64,000 nucleotides of DNA from Semisulcospira habei (GCA_036245525.1 BTPG01000005.1:125499225-125563224); one strand, 5' to 3'; counted from the stretch's first letter, positions 1 through 11,184 are shown. Translations and numbers: made by a program. The notes: generated by a model not told the origin, from the sequence alone.

Positions 1-65
<65 letters not shown>
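1..65. repeat. (AG)n microsatellite, cut by window edge
   Basis: Uninterrupted AG dinucleotides run from the first base to position 65, so the true array extends beyond the window. Confidence 0.97.
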
Positions 66-68
<3 letters not shown>

Positions 69-760
69 GTCCATAAATGTGCAGATCTGCACAGTTTAGT
101 CCACCTTGGCGCAAATCCACGTAATCCAACTTCGCATGTAGTGTTACAACACAATATCGATTTTCTAACATCGGAGCAGGCCCATCCAACTTTTGGAAGC
201 CTTCGACTATCCCTCATGACTGGCCGCGCTTCCAGCTCCGGCGAAGAATACAGGACTCCGTCTTGGGTTTGAGGCAAGGACTTGTCTCCCGGAATCTCGC
301 GTGTCCCCTCTTAGAGCAGGTGAAACGGTAAGCTGAAATTCTGCCGTGCGCTCTCTCCGTCTGAAAAAGGCGTAGATTCTCATGAGCCCCTGCTGTTGCA
401 TGGCCTTATAAGAATCTCTTCCTTTTGCGGGAGCTCACGATAATCTCTTTCTCACTGAGATCGGTTTGAGATACTACATGTATTCCTGTGTGCAAAGCTA
501 GGATGGAGGATCTGAACTTACTCGGCGAAAGCTAGGATGTATATTTATTAGAAAGCTAGACTGTCCTTGTATACAAGGAAAATCTCGCTTTTAAATGGGT
601 TAAGGGTGGGATGAAGGGGAAGAAGAGGGGAACGTTGCATAGCTCGACTGTTTACGTTGTGTGTTGTTGTCGTTGTTGCCGATGTTCTTGTGGCCATCTA
701 GTGTTGCTGTTGGTGTTGTTGTTGTTCTTGTGGCAGTCGCTTCAATTTACATGTCAAACT
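66..760. other. Stretch without a gene; one decayed family A hairpin
   Basis: No gene is recognisable. Around 369-415 there is a degenerate family A hairpin (left arm GTAGATTCTCATGAGCCCC, broken right arm ending in AGAATCTCTTCC). At 655-745 a GTT-rich low-complexity tract is present. Short ORFs here show no recognisable motif. Confidence 0.5.
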
Positions 761-764
761 AAAC

Positions 765-940
765 TTTAAACGTTTATGGCTAACCCGGCTTAACGGCTGT
801 TGAACACCACGAAGGTTATTTCAAAGTGGGGGCACCAAATAGGGTCTAAACAAATTTGACCCCAGGTGGGTTCGAACCCGCGACTCTTTAGGATGAGGCT
901 TGAACGCACTACTACCTTACTTACCCAGCTCCCTTGCACG
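765..940 (-). mobile_element. Probable tRNA-derived SINE, decayed
   Basis: Read on the minus strand, GGTTCGAACCC at about 868-878 is a perfect pol III B box, and AGCTGGGTAAGTAAGG near 914-929 is an A-box-like stretch at roughly tRNA spacing. The acceptor stem cannot be closed, and about 100 bases of unrelated body follow the head. A SINE is therefore more likely than a functional tRNA gene. Confidence 0.4.
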
Positions 941-1030
941 TAAAAAGAAGTGCTAGTACATATCACATCCTGTACCACCTTATTGAGACTGGCATGCATT
1001 ATGTACTGTGATGACTTACTTGTAGTGCTT

Positions 1031-1052
1031 AATCACTGGGGGGGGGGGGGGG
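1031..1052. repeat. poly(G) tract
   Basis: A short run of G abuts the left edge of the next palindrome. It is low complexity only. Confidence 0.8.
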
Positions 1053-1170
1053 TCAGTTGCACGAGCGAGCTTAGTCCTGCGCCAGCCACTAAGCAAGGTG
1101 CTCCGCTATAGCCGAGCACCTTGCTTAGTGGCTGGTGCAGGACTAAGCTCACTCATGCAAATGGTCCTGC
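1053..1170. mobile_element. Family F palindromic MITE
   Basis: Left arm TCAGTTGCACGAGCGAGC, then TTAGTCCTGCGCCAGCCACT, mirrored by AGTGGCTGGTGCAGGACTAA and GCTCACTCATGCAA. The arms of about 50 bases nearly all pair around a CGCTATAGCC-type loop. Copies recur at 26566, 37968 and 43889. No coding capacity. Confidence 0.75.
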
Positions 1171-1263
1171 GTGCCCTGTAGACTGCCTGAGTCGGATCAT
1201 AGGAAAGCCCCAACGAAGAAAGAAACACGCTTAGCAAAAACAATTACAATTTAGTGTGTTGTA

Positions 1264-1350
1264 TACTGACGAGCAAAAGAAATGCGACATTGTTGGAAAC
1301 CGTGTTTCCGATTATTTCAAAATATGGCATATATTTTGCTCGTCGGTGTA
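1264..1350. mobile_element. Family E MITE, TA-flanked
   Basis: Starts TACTGACGAGCAAAAGAAAT and ends with the inverse TTTTGCTCGTCGGTGTA. The TA at each end and short terminal inverted repeats suit a Tc1/mariner-type non-autonomous element; that superfamily is an inference. The other copies are at 17377 and 37855. Confidence 0.65.
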
Positions 1351-1756
1351 ATTGTTTTTTCCAAGCCATCATCAGAGGAAATCTATTCCATAATCGTTGT
1401 GTGCTTTTTTTTCAGTTGATCTTGTAAGTTCCACACCATCACCGCTACCACAACCACCATCAACAGCAACAACAACGACAGCAAAACATCACACTCATAA
1501 CCACCCATACACCCGCCCACCCATGCACGCATTTTTCTGTTTCACTTCTAACTCTCGTGTCCTCAGAAGATCTCAGGCCTGTCATAAGAACACGCACCGT
1601 CTGCACGCCTTTTTGTGTGCACGAAGAATTCAATCAAATAAAAACGGTAGACTAAACGCCCAAGTGTTATCCTTCGGTTGAGGAAGACGATCTAAATCAA
1701 TCTAGTAAGAGGTGTAGCTCTTCGTATTAAAGGAAACAATGTAAACCTTGAAGACT

Positions 1757-1821
1757 GAAGCATAGATGTCCATGAGACCACCACAGTTTGCGGGGGTCTT
1801 ATGGATATCTATGCTTCTTGT
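1757..1821. mobile_element. Family A hairpin, variant
   Basis: The left arm (GAAGCATAGATGTCCATGAG) pairs with the right arm (CTTATGGATATCTATGCTTC). The inner stem differs from the family consensus ATCCTCATGAG, but most differences are matched in both arms. Confidence 0.7.
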
Positions 1822-1829
1822 AGGTGTGC

Positions 1830-2140
1830 ATAGTTCTCTTTGACAGTCTCATACGGAAATAAGAAACAATTAAAAAGAAAGGAAATTTTCTACGACGGCG
1901 TCCGGTCATTTCAGACACTGTAGGTGCCATGTTTTTAGTGAGGTTCTATCTCTTCATACAAAACAAGGATGCATTATTTATCAAGCTTTTATCTTACACG
2001 ACCGTTCATTAAGAACAACAAAAACGTTGACTGAATAATAGTCTGAACAATAATCTTACATGTAGCTAATACCATGAGGATGTGCAAAACAATTGTAAAT
2101 GCTGGCCAAAAGTATTGTATAGAACTCTCCATTGAGATTT
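1830..2140. other. Stretch without a gene; nothing recognised
   Basis: AT-rich sequence without convincing ORFs, repeats or RNA motifs that I can identify. Confidence 0.5.
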
Positions 2141-2143
2141 ATT

Positions 2144-2284
2144 ACCTCATTCAGCCCGACGCACGCATTTCCCAAATTTTGGAGGCGTCAACTAACGCCT
2201 ATGCACCTGCTGATCTGGCATTACCCTTGAATTATCATGGTCGACCCATCTCCTGCTGTAGTGCGTCAGGGCTGAATGGGTTAA
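2144..2284. mobile_element. Family C MITE, half-hairpin copy
   Basis: The right end GGGCTGAATGGGTTAA is inverse to CTCATTCAGCCC near 2147, and both are followed inward by GACGCAC-like bases. The interior keeps only one arm of the family C hairpin (GATCTGGCATTACCCTTGAA). It appears to have lost the other arm. Confidence 0.6.
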
Positions 2285-2334
2285 CCCTTGACCGCTACTG
2301 ACAACGCTCGACGAAAAAGACGCCAACCCCAGTA

Positions 2335-2403
2335 GCACAATTTCTTCGGACCCACAGCCGTGCGCGGGCCCACCGCGGCGGCCGTCGTGGGCCCGATGGG
2401 GGC
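2335..2403. mobile_element. Family G palindrome, partial
   Basis: GC-rich GCCGTGCGCGGGCCCACCGC followed by GGCCGTCGTGGGCCCGATGG matches one arm of the family G hairpin best seen at 11578-11649. The opposite arm is missing. Confidence 0.55.
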
Positions 2404-2697
2404 TCATGAGGATCCTATCCCGCTTGAACTTGGGTGGTGTTAATTTTTTCTCGGCAGTAAAGGGATTAAATAGTAAATAGTAAGAGCAGATGGCTGGTAT
2501 AAGGCGATTGTAGTTTCCAATCCATCAGTTTGATAGATGAAAACCTGCCTGCGCAAAATCCCTATCAGATACATTACAAATGAAACTTTTGTTCTTTTTT
2601 TCAGTTTTTAAAAAAAATCAAAGTAGCATTACATCGCTCAACAGATGTTTTTTTCAGCTTTTCTTTCTTTCTTTCTTTTGGATGGAAAGTGATATCA

Positions 2698-2725
2698 GCA
2701 AGAGGCATTGATCTATGCCTCTTGC
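2698..2725. mobile_element. Family A mini-hairpin, centre deleted
   Basis: GCAAGAGGCATTGATC is followed at once by ATGCCTCTTGC: only the outer 11-13 bases of each arm remain and the usual 38-base inner stem and loop are gone. Flanks (TTTTCTCGGCA downstream) are family A, in reverse orientation. Confidence 0.75.
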
Positions 2726-2947
2726 AGTTGGGTGATGTTTCGATTTTCTCGGCACTGGCCGGGTAGAAAGTCTCGGTACCGAGCAAGACGACATCGTCTG
2801 TGTCCAGTGTCAGTGTATACATGCAAAAAGTAATTGTATACCAGGCTCAGGTGCTGGAAAGCAAAACACGAGTGGCGGTGACGGAACAGAAAATAAAAAT
2901 AGAAGAAATAAATACTGTACAGAACAAAATCAAACCGAGTGAGATTA

Positions 2948-2948
2948 G

Positions 2949-2981
<33 letters not shown>
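2948..2981. repeat. poly(A) tract
   Basis: More than 30 consecutive A. The lysine-rich ORF over it is an artefact. Confidence 0.95.
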
Positions 2982-2982
<1 letters not shown>

Positions 2983-3160
2983 AGAGTTACCACACACATA
3001 CCATACAACAACAACAACAACAAAAACCAAAAAAAATCAACAAAGCTAAACTCGCTCTGCGAATCAATTCGGAACGATTCAAACAAAAATTAAGATGTCA
3101 TGCAAGCAGTATCGTTTACTACACGCATGTATCGTTCACAAACATACGCAGGCAAGCACG

Positions 3161-3162
<2 letters not shown>

Positions 3163-3204
<42 letters not shown>

Positions 3205-3223
3205 ATCACACAATCACACACAA

Positions 3224-3301
<78 letters not shown>
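3163..3301. repeat. (AC)n microsatellite
   Basis: Long AC array interrupted near 3201-3230 by three ATCACACA-type units. Thr/His or Cys/Val repeat ORFs on either strand come from this array. Confidence 0.97.
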
Positions 3302-3303
<2 letters not shown>

Positions 3304-3576
3304 CTGGATTTCATGACATCTATATCATGTCTTGGACAAAGACCAAATCTCCCCAAGAGCGGTTTACTAGAATATCCCAGAAAGCTTACCGCGTTAAGAC
3401 TAGGAAATATAATGTGGGGATTCTATCTAAAGTGATCTTGAAAGGTTATATATATCTTATATATATCTTATCTTTTTCGTGACTGGAAGATGCGAAAGGT
3501 CATCGGGTCGACGTTGGCCGCAGTCGGCTTGCACACGGACGTACTTGGACCTCAAAGATCAGGACCAGTCTATATT

Positions 3577-4455
3577 ATAAGTTATTGGTCGGAGGGGTTC
3601 GCTACAAGGACCTTTGTAGGCCTGAGGGAGGTCAAAGTAATCATTGTACCCCGAAGGCCGAAGTCCTGACAAGGGTCCGTGCAGCGAACCCCTCGACCAA
3701 TAACGTATTTGTTTTCATTCCTCCCACTATTTTCGTAAAAGAAATGAAGAAGACATCTTGCGACCTGGATCACGCCAGACATGACTGACGTCAAAGGAAT
3801 ATACATTTATACATAATAGACTTATGACGTAATTTAAAATATGTCATGACGTTGCCGTCTCCAGTACTGAACAACACTAAGTAACGTTTACTTTAGAACG
3901 TTTGGCGATCTTTCATAGAACAAAACTGGCATCCAAGATGCGTCATCGAGAGGGCTACAACTGAAACGTCCGCCATTTTTCGCTACAGGGGTTTTTATAT
4001 CACGGTCACATGGTACGGTTTGCGCTAAAGTGACTGGTCGTGTGACGTAGGGAGGAAAACAAATATGTTTGTTTTCATCCCTACGTCACACGACCAATCT
4101 CTTTAGCGCAAACTGTACCATATGACCGAGCTACAAAAACCCTTGAAGCGACAAATGGCGGACTTCTTGTAGCCCTCTTTGTGACGCATCTCGGATGCGA
4201 GTTTTGTTCTACAAAAGATCATCAAAACGGTCTAAAGTACAAAGTTACTTAGTGTTGTTCGAAACAACAAGCACACTACTGGAGAACACAAATACGTTAT
4301 TGGTAGCAGGGGCTTGCTAAACGGACCCTTGTATGCCTTCGGGAGGTCAAAGGAATCATTATACCTCTCAGGCCTTCGGGGTGCAATGGTCGTTCATTTG
4401 ACCTCCCTTAGGCCTACAAGAGTCCGTGTAGCAAACCCCTGCGACCAATAACTTA
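3577..4455. mobile_element. Large foldback element: hairpin, long inverted repeat, hairpin
   Basis: The outer edges TTATAAGTTATTGGTCG and CGACCAATAACTTATAATA are inverse. Inside are three parts: a hairpin at about 3577-3716, a long inverted repeat at about 3860-4281 centred near 4064 (arms around 200 bases, including GTGACGTAGGGA and TCCCTACGTCAC), and a second hairpin at about 4289-4455. The two end hairpins are inverse to one another. No ORF of note. This fits a foldback or compound MITE; I cannot assign a superfamily. Confidence 0.75.
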
Positions 4456-5545
4456 TAATAAGTACCCACTCCATACTCGAAATCCCCCTTCTTTGACACA
4501 TGTACTGATATATTGTATAACAAGCAAATTAATATTCATGAGCTTCAGTGCTCGATATGCTTTCCTTCCCATAATCCTTTGCAGACCAGAAAGACTCAAT
4601 CTTGATGCTTGCCTGTCCGCAATGCAAAAACGTTAAATATGCGCACACTGTCACATTAGCAAGCTCCTTATGCCCACTAGTAATGAAATACTTTTTAGTG
4701 TGTATGTACGCTCGAAATTACTTTCCAATACACACACATACACGGAGAATAGACAGCAGCGAACACACGAATCGAATCTCCATACTATTGAGATTGACAA
4801 CACTGATAGTGACAACCTTAGAAAAGGAACAACAAAACAAACCCGCTGGCATTTTCCGTCGTTATCCGTTTTCTAATTACAAGTGATGTTCACATCTGCA
4901 CGGGACATAGACGACCCCGCCCTCCACGAGTCGCCTGCTGCCTTGCAGGCCTGGCCGCTTGGCTGCGGAAAGGCTAAGGGAGGAAACCCCTGACATCAAA
5001 GCCCCCGTGTCTCCGGGGAAGGCTTTTGAGCCAGAGACTAGGACAAGGACAGTCTGATATAAAACCTACGACCCGAGGACCTCGATGCCATCGTCCTAGC
5101 TTGCTAGGCCATGGCAGATGAACCAAGGGTTTAAAGGGTGGGGCCAGTACTGCGCACACTGCACTCCACCAAAAAGCTCCACCGCGCAGGCTTTAGGAAA
5201 CGTCCACGGACCATGACACTGACCATTCCAAGTCCTGTAGCGACGGGCGAGGGGCGAAACGGCAGGTGAAAGATGTCACTGGAAGCCGCAGTCTCAAACC
5301 TGCATGCAGGCGGTTCAGGATATTGGTCGCCTGATGTTGACCTGGGGATGACAACATCACTCGGCACACCCTGAACGACCAAGCAGCCTTCTCTAGGGAC
5401 AGCACTGCTTGCTCCACACGGAGAGGGGCCTAGAAAAGGTGGCCTAACCAAAGCTCGTCCCCTCGCAACCCCAGTTGGCTAGCCGCGGTCAACGGGCATC
5501 TTCTCCTGCGGTCAAAAAACAAGAAAGAATAACGGATCCACTCTC

Positions 5546-7372
5546 ATGACGACCACGACCGGACTCAACGTAGCATGCTGGAACGTCCGAACCATGCTCG
5601 ACAAAGCAGACAGCGGACGCCCTGAACGTCGCTCCGCCCTCATTGCCCATGAATTGCGGAGGTTAAACATCGACATCGCCGCGCTCAGCGAAGTACGCCT
5701 TCCGGACGAAGGCAGCCTCCAAGAACTTGGTGCTGGGTACACCCTCTACTGGTCAGGCAGGCCTGCATCAGAAAGACGGCTTTCAGGCGTGGGTTTCATG
5801 GTCAAGACATCCATTGCGACTAAGCTGGAAAACCTACCAACGGGCCACTCAGACCGCATCATGTCCATGCGCCTCCCACTGAGACACCAGCAGCACGTCA
5901 CCCTTCTCAGTGTGTACTCCCCAACCCTCGTGGCAGAGCCTGCTGAAAAGGACAAGTTTTACACTGACCTGCGCAGCCTCCTACAGAGTACCCCTGCAGA
6001 CGACAAAGTCATCATCCTTGGCGACTTCAACGCCAGAGTGGGCCAGGACTCTGAAGCCTGGAAAGGAGTCCTCGGCAAGCATGGCGTGGGGAACTGCAAT
6101 GACAATGGCCGCCTACTATTGGAGTTCTGTGCGGAGCAGCAACTGGTCATCACCAACACTACTTTTCAGCAAAAGGACAGTCGAAAGACCACCTGGATGC
6201 ATCCTCGCTCCAAGCACTGGCACCTTATCGACTATGTCCTAGTGCGTCAGAGGGACCGCAGTGACGTCCTCCTCACCAGAGTGATGCCCAGCGCAGAGTG
6301 CCACACTGACCACCGCCTTGTCCGCTGCAAACTCAGGCTCCACTTCAAGCCAAAACCCAAGAAATGGGGGCCCCCCAAGAAAAAGCTTGATGTTGCCAGC
6401 CTTCAGCGTGACGACGTGAAAGCTGCCTTTCAGACAGATTTACAGCGCAGGCTCAAAGACACAGCGGACCCAGTAGACTCCTCCCCTGAAACACTTTGGG
6501 AACAACTGAAAACTGCTATTGCAAAATCCTCTGCAGAAGTCTTGGGTTTCGCCAGAAAGAAGAACAAAGACTGGTTTGACGAAAACGATGTAGAGATCCA
6601 GGAACACCTAGCAAAAAAAAGAGCCGCCCATCAGGCCCACCTAGCCCAGCCTTCCTGCCCTGTGAAGAAGTCTGCCTTCCGCCTCGTCTGCAGCAGTCTC
6701 CAGCGCAAGCTCAGAGATCTCCAGAATGAGTGGTGGACCAGACTTGCACAGAGGACCCAGCTTTGTGCTGACAATGGTGACTACAGGGGCTTCTACGAAG
6801 CACTGAAAGCAGTGTATGGCCCCAGGCACCTGGTACAAAGTCCCCTGCGAAGCGCGAATGGCCAGGCACTCCTCACAGATAATACCTCCATCTTGAACCG
6901 CTGGTCGGAATACTTTCAGAGCCTCTTCAGCGCTGAGCGCACTGTTCAAGAAGCAGTCGTCCTACAAATCCCACACCTCCCAGTAAAGGTTCAATTGGAC
7001 GAACCGCCCACCGCTGAAGAGACCCTCACAGCCATCCACCAGCTCAAGAGTGGCAAAGCAGCAGGCATTGATGGAATACCGCCAGAGATCTGGAAACATG
7101 GAGGCACAGCACTGCACAACAAGCTCCATGACCTATTTCTCTGCTGCTGGGAGGAAGGAACACTACCAAAAGATCTCCGTGACGCAGTCGTTATCACCCT
7201 GTACAAGAACAAAGGCGAGAAGTCTGACTGTTCCAACTATCGGGGAATTACCCTGCTGTCCATTGCTGGGAAAATCCTTGCAAGGCTGCTCCTGAATCGG
7301 CTGGTACCTGCCATCGCTGAAGACCAACTCCCAGAGGGCCCAGGAGCACCACCGATATGGTCTTTGTGCTGA
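5546..7372 (+). pseudogene. LINE ORF, 5' part: AP endonuclease and start of reverse transcriptase
   Basis: 608 codons from an ATG after the 5' UTR. Apurinic-endonuclease-like nickase motifs are clear: N12-V-R near the start, SEVR at 48-51 with the catalytic Glu, GDFN at 159-162, IDY at 228-230 and TDHRLV at 254-259. A linker of about 240 residues follows, then RT fingers with GKAAGIDGIP near 500 and YRGITLLS near 564. The frame is lost after LPEG: the conserved GFR-containing motif before RSTTDM is missing and reading shifts, giving a false stop at 7370. The rest of the RT continues in the next frame at 7357. In an active copy the two parts would be one protein that nicks the target DNA and primes reverse transcription there. 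Confidence 0.9.
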
Positions 7373-8754
7373 GACAGCTACAGGAGAAGTGCCGCGAGCA
7401 GAACAAAGGGCTGTACGTAACATTTGTCGACCTAACAAAAGCGTTCGACACTGTGAGCAGGCAAGGCATGTGGCAGATCCTGGAGCGACTTGGCTGTCCC
7501 CCAAAGTTCCTCAACATGATTGTCCAGCTACACGAGGACCAGCAAGGCCAGGTCAGACTCAACAATGACCTCTCAGAACCATTCCCTATTCTCAACGGCG
7601 TAAAGCAGGGCTGCGTGCTGGCACCGACCCTCTTCACCATCTTTTTTAGCATGATGTTGAAGCAGGCCACAGTGGACCTCGATGATGACGATGCAGTGTA
7701 CATCAGGTATCGTCTCGATGGCAGCCTGTTCAACCTCAGACGACTGCAGGCCCACACGAAAACCCTAGACCAACTGATTCGTGAGCTGCTTTTTGCTGAT
7801 GATGCTGCCCTCGTTGCACACACAGAGAGAGCCCTGCAGCGCATCACGTCTTGCTTCGCAGATGCTGCCCAGCTCTTTGGACTCGAGGTCAGTCTGAAAA
7901 AGACAGAGGTCCTCCATCAGCCGGCACCCAAGACAGTGTATCGCCCTCCTCACATCACCATTGGCGAGTCTGAACTAAAGTCAGTGCACCAGTTTACTTA
8001 CCTTGGCTGCATTATCACGTCGGACGCCAAGCTGGACAAGGAGCTTGACAGCAGGCTGGCAAAAGCGAACAGTGCTTTCGGGCGACTTTTCAAGCGGGTG
8101 TGGCACAATCAACAGCTGAAAACAGGCACCAAGATCAGCGTGTACAGAGCTGTGGTCCTCACCACCCTGCTGTATGGTTCCGAGTCCTGGGCCCTCTACC
8201 GCAGCCAACTACGACTCCTCGAACGCTTCCACCAGCGCTGCCTGCGTACCATCCTGGGCATTCACTGGAGTGACTATGTCACCAACGTCGAGGTCCTTGA
8301 ACAGGCTGAAACTGTGAGCATCGAGGCTTTGCTGCTGCGGACACAGCTCCGCTGGGCGGGGCATGTCTCCAGGATGGAGGATCATCGCCTACCAAAGATC
8401 ACCCTGTTCGGCGAGCTTGCTACTGGACACCGTGACAGAGGGGCACCAAAGAAGAGATACAAAGACTGTCTCAAGAAGTCACTTAGTGCCTGCCAAATCG
8501 ACCACCACCAGTGGTCTTCGCTTGCTGCGGACCGTGACACCTGGCGCTCCACCATTTACAAGGCAGCTGTCTCCTTTGAGGACTCTCGCAGAGCTAGCCT
8601 TAAGGACAAGCGGCTCAGGAGAAAAAACAGAGATGCCGCAGCTCAGAACCCTGGCCAGACCTTCCCCTGCAGCCACTGCGGTCGAACCTGCCTGTCTCGG
8701 ATTGGCCTCCGCAGCCACGAACAAGCCTGCAGACGTCGTAAGCAACTCCTATAA
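7357..8754 (+). pseudogene. LINE ORF, 3' part: reverse transcriptase palm, thumb and C-terminal zinc finger
   Basis: 465 codons in the frame after the break. Catalytic palm motifs are intact: FVDLTKAFD near residues 21-29, GVKQGC near 80 and FADDA near 145. These are followed by the YGSESW and RWAGHVSRM thumb motifs typical of RTE-like elements. A C-terminal Cys-Cys-His-Cys finger (CSHCGRTC...HEQAC, about 437-457) ends the protein. The ATG at 7357 is only the first Met in frame, not a natural start. I count five residue differences from the copy at 29490-30788 over 433 shared residues. Confidence 0.9.
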
Positions 8755-8793
8755 AATCTTCGTTCGCGAAGTCAAGCCAAGCCAATTACAAGT

Positions 8794-9570
8794 AGACTTC
8801 ACTCAACAACACGCACGATTATAGAAAGCACTGATGTCTACACATTCAAACGAAATCTCCGCGCTGAGTCAGTCGATAGTTCAATAAGTGGCACACAACA
8901 GAGTCACCATTTGGACAGAGACAAAGACAAACACACATCAGAAGTATCACACACAGGTTCATAATTAGACATAGTTATTGTCTGTGGTCACATCTAATGC
9001 AGCTTATCCGCTTGTTTTCTCCAATATCGGAGGCGTGTGATAGGGAATTTGAGTGATTAAACATGTTCAGCAGTGTCAGATTTGATGAGTTCTGTATGTT
9101 TGAAGCATACATTTGGTGTTGGATGGTAAAGTTCCCTTCAGCCTATGTGCATGTAAACTTTACGTCATGTCACCTCATTTGCAACATTTCAGAAAAGTCT
9201 GACGTAAACTCGGACATTTTGATTCGGGTCTCGTAATCACATCTGCCTGTTATCCGCACTATATCAAGCAAAATGCTCCTCAATATAATATAATGTATAT
9301 ATAATTTTTCATTTCAATTCTGAGAATGCTCTGCTGTGCTAATGCCATGGAATTCCAGGCTGGTAAGCTTGCATTGTGTCATCAGGACATCAACTACCCT
9401 TTTTGTCACTGCATCGCTCACTCTAGAAAGAGAGGGTAGTGGGCGAGCAGGATTGACAGGCCTATCATTTTGAGCCTTCCACTGAACATCTACTGCATAA
9501 AGCAATAGGGACTACTCCCAGCCCAGGCGCCCCGCAATCCGCTGGAGAATATCCAGTCCTCCTCCTCCCC
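8794..9570. other. Stretch without a gene; nothing recognised
   Basis: Single-copy-looking, AT-rich sequence. A segment near 9231-9290 (CACTATATCAAGCAAAATG) recurs at 22070-22100, so some ancient repeat is present. Confidence 0.5.
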
Positions 9571-9717
9571 CTCCCCCCCCCCCCCCACTTAAGTGGGGAT
9601 GGCTATATATAGTGTATTTGTTTGTAAGTCTATTTTCAAAAAAGGGTTGAAAACCAAAATATTATTACATTGTGTTGTAACTGTCTTTTCTACGCGTGTT
9701 TCTTTCTTGATTGATGT

Positions 9718-9925
9718 GTGTTGGTTGGTTGGTGGGTTGGTTGGTGGGTTGGTTGGTTGCTTGCTTGTTTGCTTGCTTGGCTGGTTGGTTCGTGCGTTCG
9801 TTCGTTCGTTCGTTCGTTCGCTTGTTTGTTTGTTTGTTTGTTTGGGTAAATCTGGCGTGTGTTTATTTGTTTGTTTGTTTGTTTGTTTGCCTAATTGCTT
9901 GTTTGCTTGCTTAATGTTGTTTTTT
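9718..9925. repeat. Compound tetranucleotide repeat (GGTT/GTTC/GTTT/GCTT)
   Basis: About 200 bases of four-base units that change in blocks: GGTT, then GCTT, then GTTC, then GTTT, then GCTT. Leu/Val/Cys ORFs across it are artefacts. Confidence 0.9.
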
Positions 9926-10159
9926 GGTTTATTTTTTGTAGGACAAAGACGGGGAAGAGTTGTGGACGCGGTCTCAGAATCTACGAGCAGATGCTCGATC
10001 CTTCTTTAGCCCTCTTCATCATCGTCATTACTCCATAGTATTAATTTACGCTGGGTAGCATTTAAGCCTAACGGCAAATTACAGTGAAGATGAACCCTCC
10101 CGCCAGCCTGTTAGAGACGTGGTTCGGTGTAACAGGTCACAATAACCCATACGCCAGAC

Positions 10160-10215
10160 TGACCTGAGATCACTTTGGCGTTGCAAAGTTTGCAACGCCA
10201 AGTGATCTCGGGTCA
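10160..10215. repeat. Near-perfect hairpin, single family member seen
   Basis: TGACCTGAGATCACTTTGGC and its inverse GCCAAGTGATCTCGGGTCA flank the centre TTGCAAAGTTTGCAA. Looser inverse similarity continues outside to about 10140 and 10225. Confidence 0.75.
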
Positions 10216-10847
10216 TTCTGGAGTAGCAGTTGTCCACCACGCCAAAATAACCCTGGGGCTGTCTGGCTTGAGAAGCAGCTTTCCATGCCAAACGGTGACC
10301 CCGGCCCATGTGGCGTAGGGGTCAGTCTGGTATTGTACACCGGCGTTGTACAGTATGTCAAAAAGCCGACGGGGCGAAACAGCGCACTTTATTCCGGCGC
10401 ATTACGCCCATTGTTGGTATCCCTGTGCGCTCGTGCCGGGTGACAAGTCGCACACGCTCTTGCGGTCACATGGTCAGCCTGATCGCGTGGCCCGCACGCG
10501 CCACCTCTGATCTATCCGCGGTGGCTCAGTTGCAGACTAGTTCCCAGGGACAGCTGGATTTAGTGAGCGACTAACCATTGTGACAGACTTTCTCGCGGCA
10601 TCGTTGTCGAGACTGGCTTGTGCTGTAGAACTTTCGGCTGACAACTAAGGTCCCCTACGCCGGCTAAGATCCGAAATCACCGAACAACAATCAAACAGGA
10701 TCACGCCGCCGTGGCCTGCTACGTGTATTACAAGTCGCGGAAAATAGACCGACACAATATGATATTGGAGGGGTAGTGCCCCACTGGTTGATGAGTACTT
10801 CACCAGTATCATACAAGCTTTGGATATTCAATAAAACAAATCTTAGC

Positions 10848-10985
10848 TGAAACCCCTTCGACTGTCGAGAAAAGGTGACCAATATCCAAATGAAAGTGGA
10901 AGAGATCTTCATGAGCCCCTGCGACTGCGGGGGCTCATGAGGATCTATGCCTCTTGCTAACACCACTGTGAATCCATGTTCCTGG
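10848..10985 (+). mobile_element. Family A MITE, right end truncated
   Basis: Left end AACCCCTTCGACTGTCGAGA, then a hairpin at about 10901-10957 with AGATCTTCATGAGCCCCTGC pairing with GGGGGCTCATGAGGATCT. Right-side sequence stops after TCCATGTTCCTGGGAGG and a poly(G) tract. Confidence 0.75.
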
Positions 10986-11184
10986 GAGGTCTGGGAGGGG
11001 GGGGGGGGGTCCTCGGCGTTGATTTAACGAAGAATGCAGAAACACAATCAGCGGCAACCGTCTATTTGACCGTATATCAGTTGCCTTTGAATTTATACTT
11101 ACCATTTGGCTGTGCGCATCCATGCAATATTTTTTTTTTCACCTGTTCATGTCTTGTTTTATTTTGTCATTGCAACGGATAGGT

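Larger units (their letters stand above)
4885..8783 (+). mobile_element. Full-length non-LTR retrotransposon, RTE-like, inactivated
   Basis: A 10-bp target duplication AATTACAAGT lies at 4875-4884 and 8784-8793, which fixes both ends. The element has about 660 bases of GC-rich 5' UTR, an AP-endonuclease plus reverse-transcriptase coding region broken once near 7345, and a very short 3' UTR ending in CAAGCCAAGCC without poly(A). Its 3' half is nearly identical to the copy at 29457-30788, so the insertion is young. The clade name is inference: the architecture recalls RTE/RTEX-type elements, and a C-terminal zinc finger is present. Confidence 0.9.

Noticed and set aside
3090..3435. Thr/His-rich and Cys/Val-rich ORFs over AC arrays (also at 22334-22655 and 25970-26362)
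   Set aside because: They are translations of dinucleotide repeats in every frame, with no other coding evidence.
5546..8754. A host gene of the 'craniofacial development protein 2-like' or endonuclease-RT type
   Set aside because: Such labels usually come from retrotransposons. Here target duplications, RT motifs and a second truncated copy show it is a LINE.
9593..10009. A membrane protein ORF of 138 codons
   Set aside because: Its Leu/Val/Cys repeats come from GTTT/GGTT units.
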